From: Rheinheimera sp. | GTDB lineage: Bacteria > Pseudomonadota > Gammaproteobacteria > Enterobacterales > Alteromonadaceae | Reading direction: 5' to 3' | NCBI RefSeq assembly: GCF_030690345.1 | Contig: NZ_JAUYGV010000008.1 | Coordinates: forward strand, 498,433-562,432 | Length of the DNA stretch: 64,000 nt | Shown here: positions 61,281 to 64,000 of the stretch, piece by piece | How the letters are laid out: each line of letters opens with the position of its first letter | How positions within the stretch are numbered: the stretch's first letter is position 1 | The notes under the pieces: model-generated | Databases searched by the model: none | Seen by the model: only the letters and a program-made list of their open reading frames with translations | Told to the model about the DNA's origin: nothing | Position numbers and translations under genes: made by a program

Positions 61281-64000
61281 TCAGCCAACAACCGGCAGTT
61301 TATCGCTGTATACCGGCACAGTACCCTCCTGCAGTAATACCGCCAGCTCAGTATTATCCGGTAAGGTTTGCCCGTCCTGCAGCAGCAAATAGCCATCGCG
61401 GCCATGCTGCTTAACCCAATACAACGCCTGATCTGCCCATTGCAATTGCTGCTGCCAGTTGGCGTCTGCGCTGAAACTAACCGCACCGACAGAGCAAGTC
61501 AGGGCCTGGCTTAACTGCAGCTGCTGCCAGTTATACTGCTTAATTGCCTGTAGCAAGCGCTGCAATGTCCCGCGGACATCCTCGTTGTGCTCGAGAATTA
61601 ACAAAAATTCCTCACCACCCCAACGGATTAAATGATCGGCGCTGCGGCTGCTTTGTCTGACAATATCTGCCAGCTGTTTTAATATTGCGTCGCCGGCCTG
61701 ATGGCCCAACTTGTCATTAATACTTTTGAAATGGTCCAAATCCAGCAACGCCAACGTCAGCAGCCCGCCGCGGCGGGCAGTGCGCGATAAAATCCGCTCA
61801 ATATTGCTGTCGAGGTAATGCCGGTTATGCAGGCCGGTCAACGCATCATGCATGCTTAACTGTTGCAGTTTTTCATTCGCCAGATGCAGCTCTGCTGTAC
61901 GCTGAGCCACCTGCAGCTCCAGCTCATGGCCGGCGCGGGCTAACGCAGATAAGCGCCAGCGATACAGCACCCAAAGTGACAACAATACCAGCAGCGCCAG
62001 CAGCGCTTTGGCTAACAGCGTTTCATGCCAGTATGACGGCAGGCGGATATCCATCAGCGCGGCGTCACTCCAGCGGTAATCAGCCGATTGGCGCGCCTGC
62101 ACGCGAAACTGGTACTTACCGGGGGGCAGGTTGGTGTAAAACGCCTCGCGCCGGTTGCCGCCTTCTACCCAACCGGTTTCATAACCCAGTAACTGATAGC
62201 GCAACTGCAACGAGGAAGACTGCACATAGTAAGGCGCGGTAAAGCGAAAGTGCCAGTCACGCTGGGCTGCATCCACCACAACGTTGGCACTGCTGTATCG
62301 TTGCCCCTGCGCAGTCAGGCTTTTTACCACCGGAGCCGGCAACGGCGCATAATGCAGCAACTGCTGCAGCGGTAATGTCACCACGCCATTCAGCGTAGGG
62401 TACCAGACGCGCCCCTGATGCACCGCGCCTTTATTGCTGCCGGCACCGTTGCAACAGCGATGCGAATCTGTGGCCGCTTCCGGCCTTCTGTCATCCACCA
62501 ACATATATAACTTGTCTACTTTACCCCGTGATAAAGCCGCATAATCAACGCGGTAAAAGCCCTGAAAATTACTGATCAGTAAATGCTGTTCTACCTGCGC
62601 CGCATGCATAACACCATTGCCCGGTAAGCCATTTTGTTGATTAAACCAGCGCCAGTTACCCGGCTGCCCCAACACAAAGCCCTGATCAAAACTGCCGACC
62701 AAAATATTGCCGTCAGCAAATTCAGTAATGGTACTGATAAAACTGCCTGATAACGGCATATCATCCAGCCGGTTAAAACCCTGCTCTGTACGTAAATACA
62801 GGCCGTTTTCTGTGCCTACCCATAAACGGCCGGCACTGTCGGGAAACACCATACGTACGCGGGCTTGCAGCAGGGCATCCGGCAGCCCCAGCTGCTGCAA
62901 CTCATCCTGTTGCGCCCCGATCTGTTGTGCCTCGTCTTGCTGCAAGCCATCTTGCTGCAAATAATACAAACCACCGTTGGTGCCAACCCAAATACGCTCA
63001 GCTTCTTCAGCCAGCGTCGTTACCAGCAAGGAAGAAATACTGTCGTAGTTACGCTGCCAGGCCAGGCTGTCCGCATCCAGCCGGCTCAGGCCTGCACGGG
63101 TGCCTACCCACAAGTGCTGCCGGCTGTCCAACAACATACTGTAGACAAAAGAGTCCGGCAGCAGCTGATTTGCTGTAAGAACCTGATATTGCCCATGCTG
63201 CAGCAGCGCCAAGCCTTTGCTGGTGCCCACCAGCATATGCTGACGCCAGGGTTGCACCGCCCAGCTGTAAGGGTCCGGTAAGCCAACCTCAGTACTGAAG
63301 CGCTGCGTTACCGCTTTACGCAGCCGCTTTAAACCGTGGGACCGGCTGCCCAACCACAAGTTTTGATGCTGGTCCTGCAACATGCTCTCAATCCAGACAA
63401 ATCCCTCTTCGCCGCGGACAAAATCGGCCGGCAGCAGTTGGCCGTGTTCCAGCCGGTATACGCTGTCGTAGCCGGTTACCCACAGTTGCTGTTGCGGATC
63501 CTGATACAACAATTCAATACGGCTGTCTGCCGGCTGACCCGGCAGTGACAATTGCTGCCACAGGCCATCCTGCCAACTGTATAACCCCTGGTTAGTGCCC
63601 AGGTACAAGGTGCTGCCAACACGGGCAATTTCGGTCATTTGCAGCGCCGGCAAATCCTGCGGCGCCGCCACCCACTGGTAGCCCTCATCGGATAACACGG
63701 CAAAACCATGCTGGCCGCCAACCCATATCTGGTCCTGTTGCTGAAACAACTGAAATACCGGACCTTTATGTTCAGCCACCGGCTGCAATTGCTGCTGTTG
63801 CCACTGATACAACCTGTCCGCCCCCACCAACATGCTGCCGTCGGCACGTTCAGCAAAACCGGACACCGCGCCCTGCAACGGGCTGGCCAGATCCAACCGG
63901 CTGAACTGCTCACCGTCGCGTAACATGAGCCCATTGGCGGTGCCTATCCACAGCCGCTGCTGTGCGTCGAAATGTAAGGCGGTAATAAGGTTAGATGACA
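61281..64000 (-). CDS. Diguanylate cyclase with two-component propeller sensor, 5' end off-window
   Basis: Makes cyclic di-GMP from two GTP. The frame is open to the window edge: upstream of the first ATG at 63926 it continues for 24 codons with a propeller repeat (LITALHFDAQQRLWIGTANGL), so the real start lies outside. Order: many periplasmic propeller blades (repeats LWVGT.NGL), a Y_Y_Y domain (YQFRVQARQSADYRWSD), one membrane helix (about LLALLVLLSLWVLYRW), a coiled coil, and a GGDEF domain with active-site GGEEF and an intact inhibitory RSAD site five residues before it. A Gln-rich insert interrupts one blade. Confidence 0.9.
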   Translation of the reverse strand, partial: SSNLITALHFDAQQRLWIGTANGLMLRDGEQFSRLDLASPLQGAVSGFAERADGSMLVGADRLYQWQQQQLQPVAEHKGPVFQLFQQQDQIWVGGQHGFAVLSDEGYQWVAAPQDLPALQMTEIARVGSTLYLGTNQGLYSWQDGLWQQLSLPGQPADSRIELLYQDPQQQLWVTGYDSVYRLEHGQLLPADFVRGEEGFVWIESMLQDQHQNLWLGSRSHGLKRLRKAVTQRFSTEVGLPDPYSWAVQPWRQHMLVGTSKGLALLQHGQYQVLTANQLLPDSFVYSMLLDSRQHLWVGTRAGLSRLDADSLAWQRNYDSISSLLVTTLAEEAERIWVGTNGGLYYLQQDGLQQDEAQQIGAQQDELQQLGLPDALLQARVRMVFPDSAGRLWVGTENGLYLRTEQGFNRLDDMPLSGSFISTITEFADGNILVGSFDQGFVLGQPGNWRWFNQQNGLPGNGVMHAAQVEQHLLISNFQGFYRVDYAALSRGKVDKLYMLVDDRRPEAATDSHRCCNGAGSNKGAVHQGRVWYPTLNGVVTLPLQQLLHYAPLPAPVVKSLTAQGQRYSSANVVVDAAQRDWHFRFTAPYYVQSSSLQLRYQLLGYETGWVEGGNRREAFYTNLPPGKYQFRVQARQSADYRWSDAALMDIRLPSYWHETLLAKALLALLVLLSLWVLYRWRLSALARAGHELELQVAQRTAELHLANEKLQQLSMHDALTGLHNRHYLDSNIERILSRTARRGGLLTLALLDLDHFKSINDKLGHQAGDAILKQLADIVRQSSRSADHLIRWGGEEFLLILEHNEDVRGTLQRLLQAIKQYNWQQLQLSQALTCSVGAVSFSADANWQQQLQWADQALYWVKQHGRDGYLLLQDGQTLPDNTELAVLLQEGTVPVYSDKLPVVG

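Noticed and set aside
1..64000. tRNA, rRNA, CRISPR arrays, prophage or IS elements
   Set aside because: No cloverleaf, spaced direct repeats, transposase or phage structural gene was found on either strand.

Overview
The window reads as chromosomal DNA of a gammaproteobacterium close to Rheinheimera, Alishewanella or Arsukibacterium. This rests on protein style and gene order (rpmB-rpmG beside radC, coaBC, dut, slmA; rph-pyrE; recCBD; S46 peptidase; TonB receptor with a sucrose cassette), not on a database search. I saw no tRNA, rRNA, CRISPR array, prophage or transposase.

Layout. 1-1910: 3' end of a membrane glycosyltransferase gene coupled to an HlyD-type gene. 1918-5235: mgtE with a long leader that holds a possible 26-codon leader peptide, then an outer-membrane Omp85-type barrel. 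5232-15155: housekeeping block mutM, rpmG, rpmB, radC, coaBC, dut, slmA, dgkA, pyrE, rph, yicC, then an inserted-looking vsr/dcm pair. The three spacers dut-slmA, slmA-dgkA and dgkA-pyrE each carry one copy of a ~100 bp inverted repeat element whose end stems differ in sequence but stay complementary. 15254-16705: succinate-semialdehyde dehydrogenase.

16816-24361 is a sucrose utilisation locus: TonB-dependent receptor, MFS transporter, sucrose phosphorylase, LacI-type repressor and fructokinase. Three near-identical 14 bp palindromes lie in front of the receptor, between transporter and phosphorylase, and between repressor and kinase, so one repressor probably controls all five genes. Sucrose would cross the outer membrane by the receptor, the inner membrane by the MFS carrier, and be split to glucose-1-phosphate and fructose, the latter phosphorylated by the kinase.

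24358-33396: recC-recB-recD operon. 33560-44983: fatty acid cis/trans isomerase, a chemotaxis receptor, a DUF4394 protein coupled to a cupredoxin-like protein, a thioredoxin-reductase-like flavoprotein divergent from an Rrf2 regulator, an S46 peptidase, and DUF2891 and DUF502 proteins. 44989-52163: AraC regulator opposite two exported alpha/beta hydrolases, a cupin, a marR-hlyD-DUF2955 efflux operon with two clear MarR operators, and an M14 peptidase.

52164-57632 is the most unusual stretch: a lone 1526-residue M6-type metalloprotease with an N-terminal propeller-like region, a Cys cluster and no signal peptide, then an attC-like imperfect inverted repeat and a small AT-rich ORF. 57633-64000: pepD, a multi-spanning SpecificRecomb-family protein, and a propeller/Y_Y_Y/GGDEF diguanylate cyclase whose 5' end lies beyond the window.
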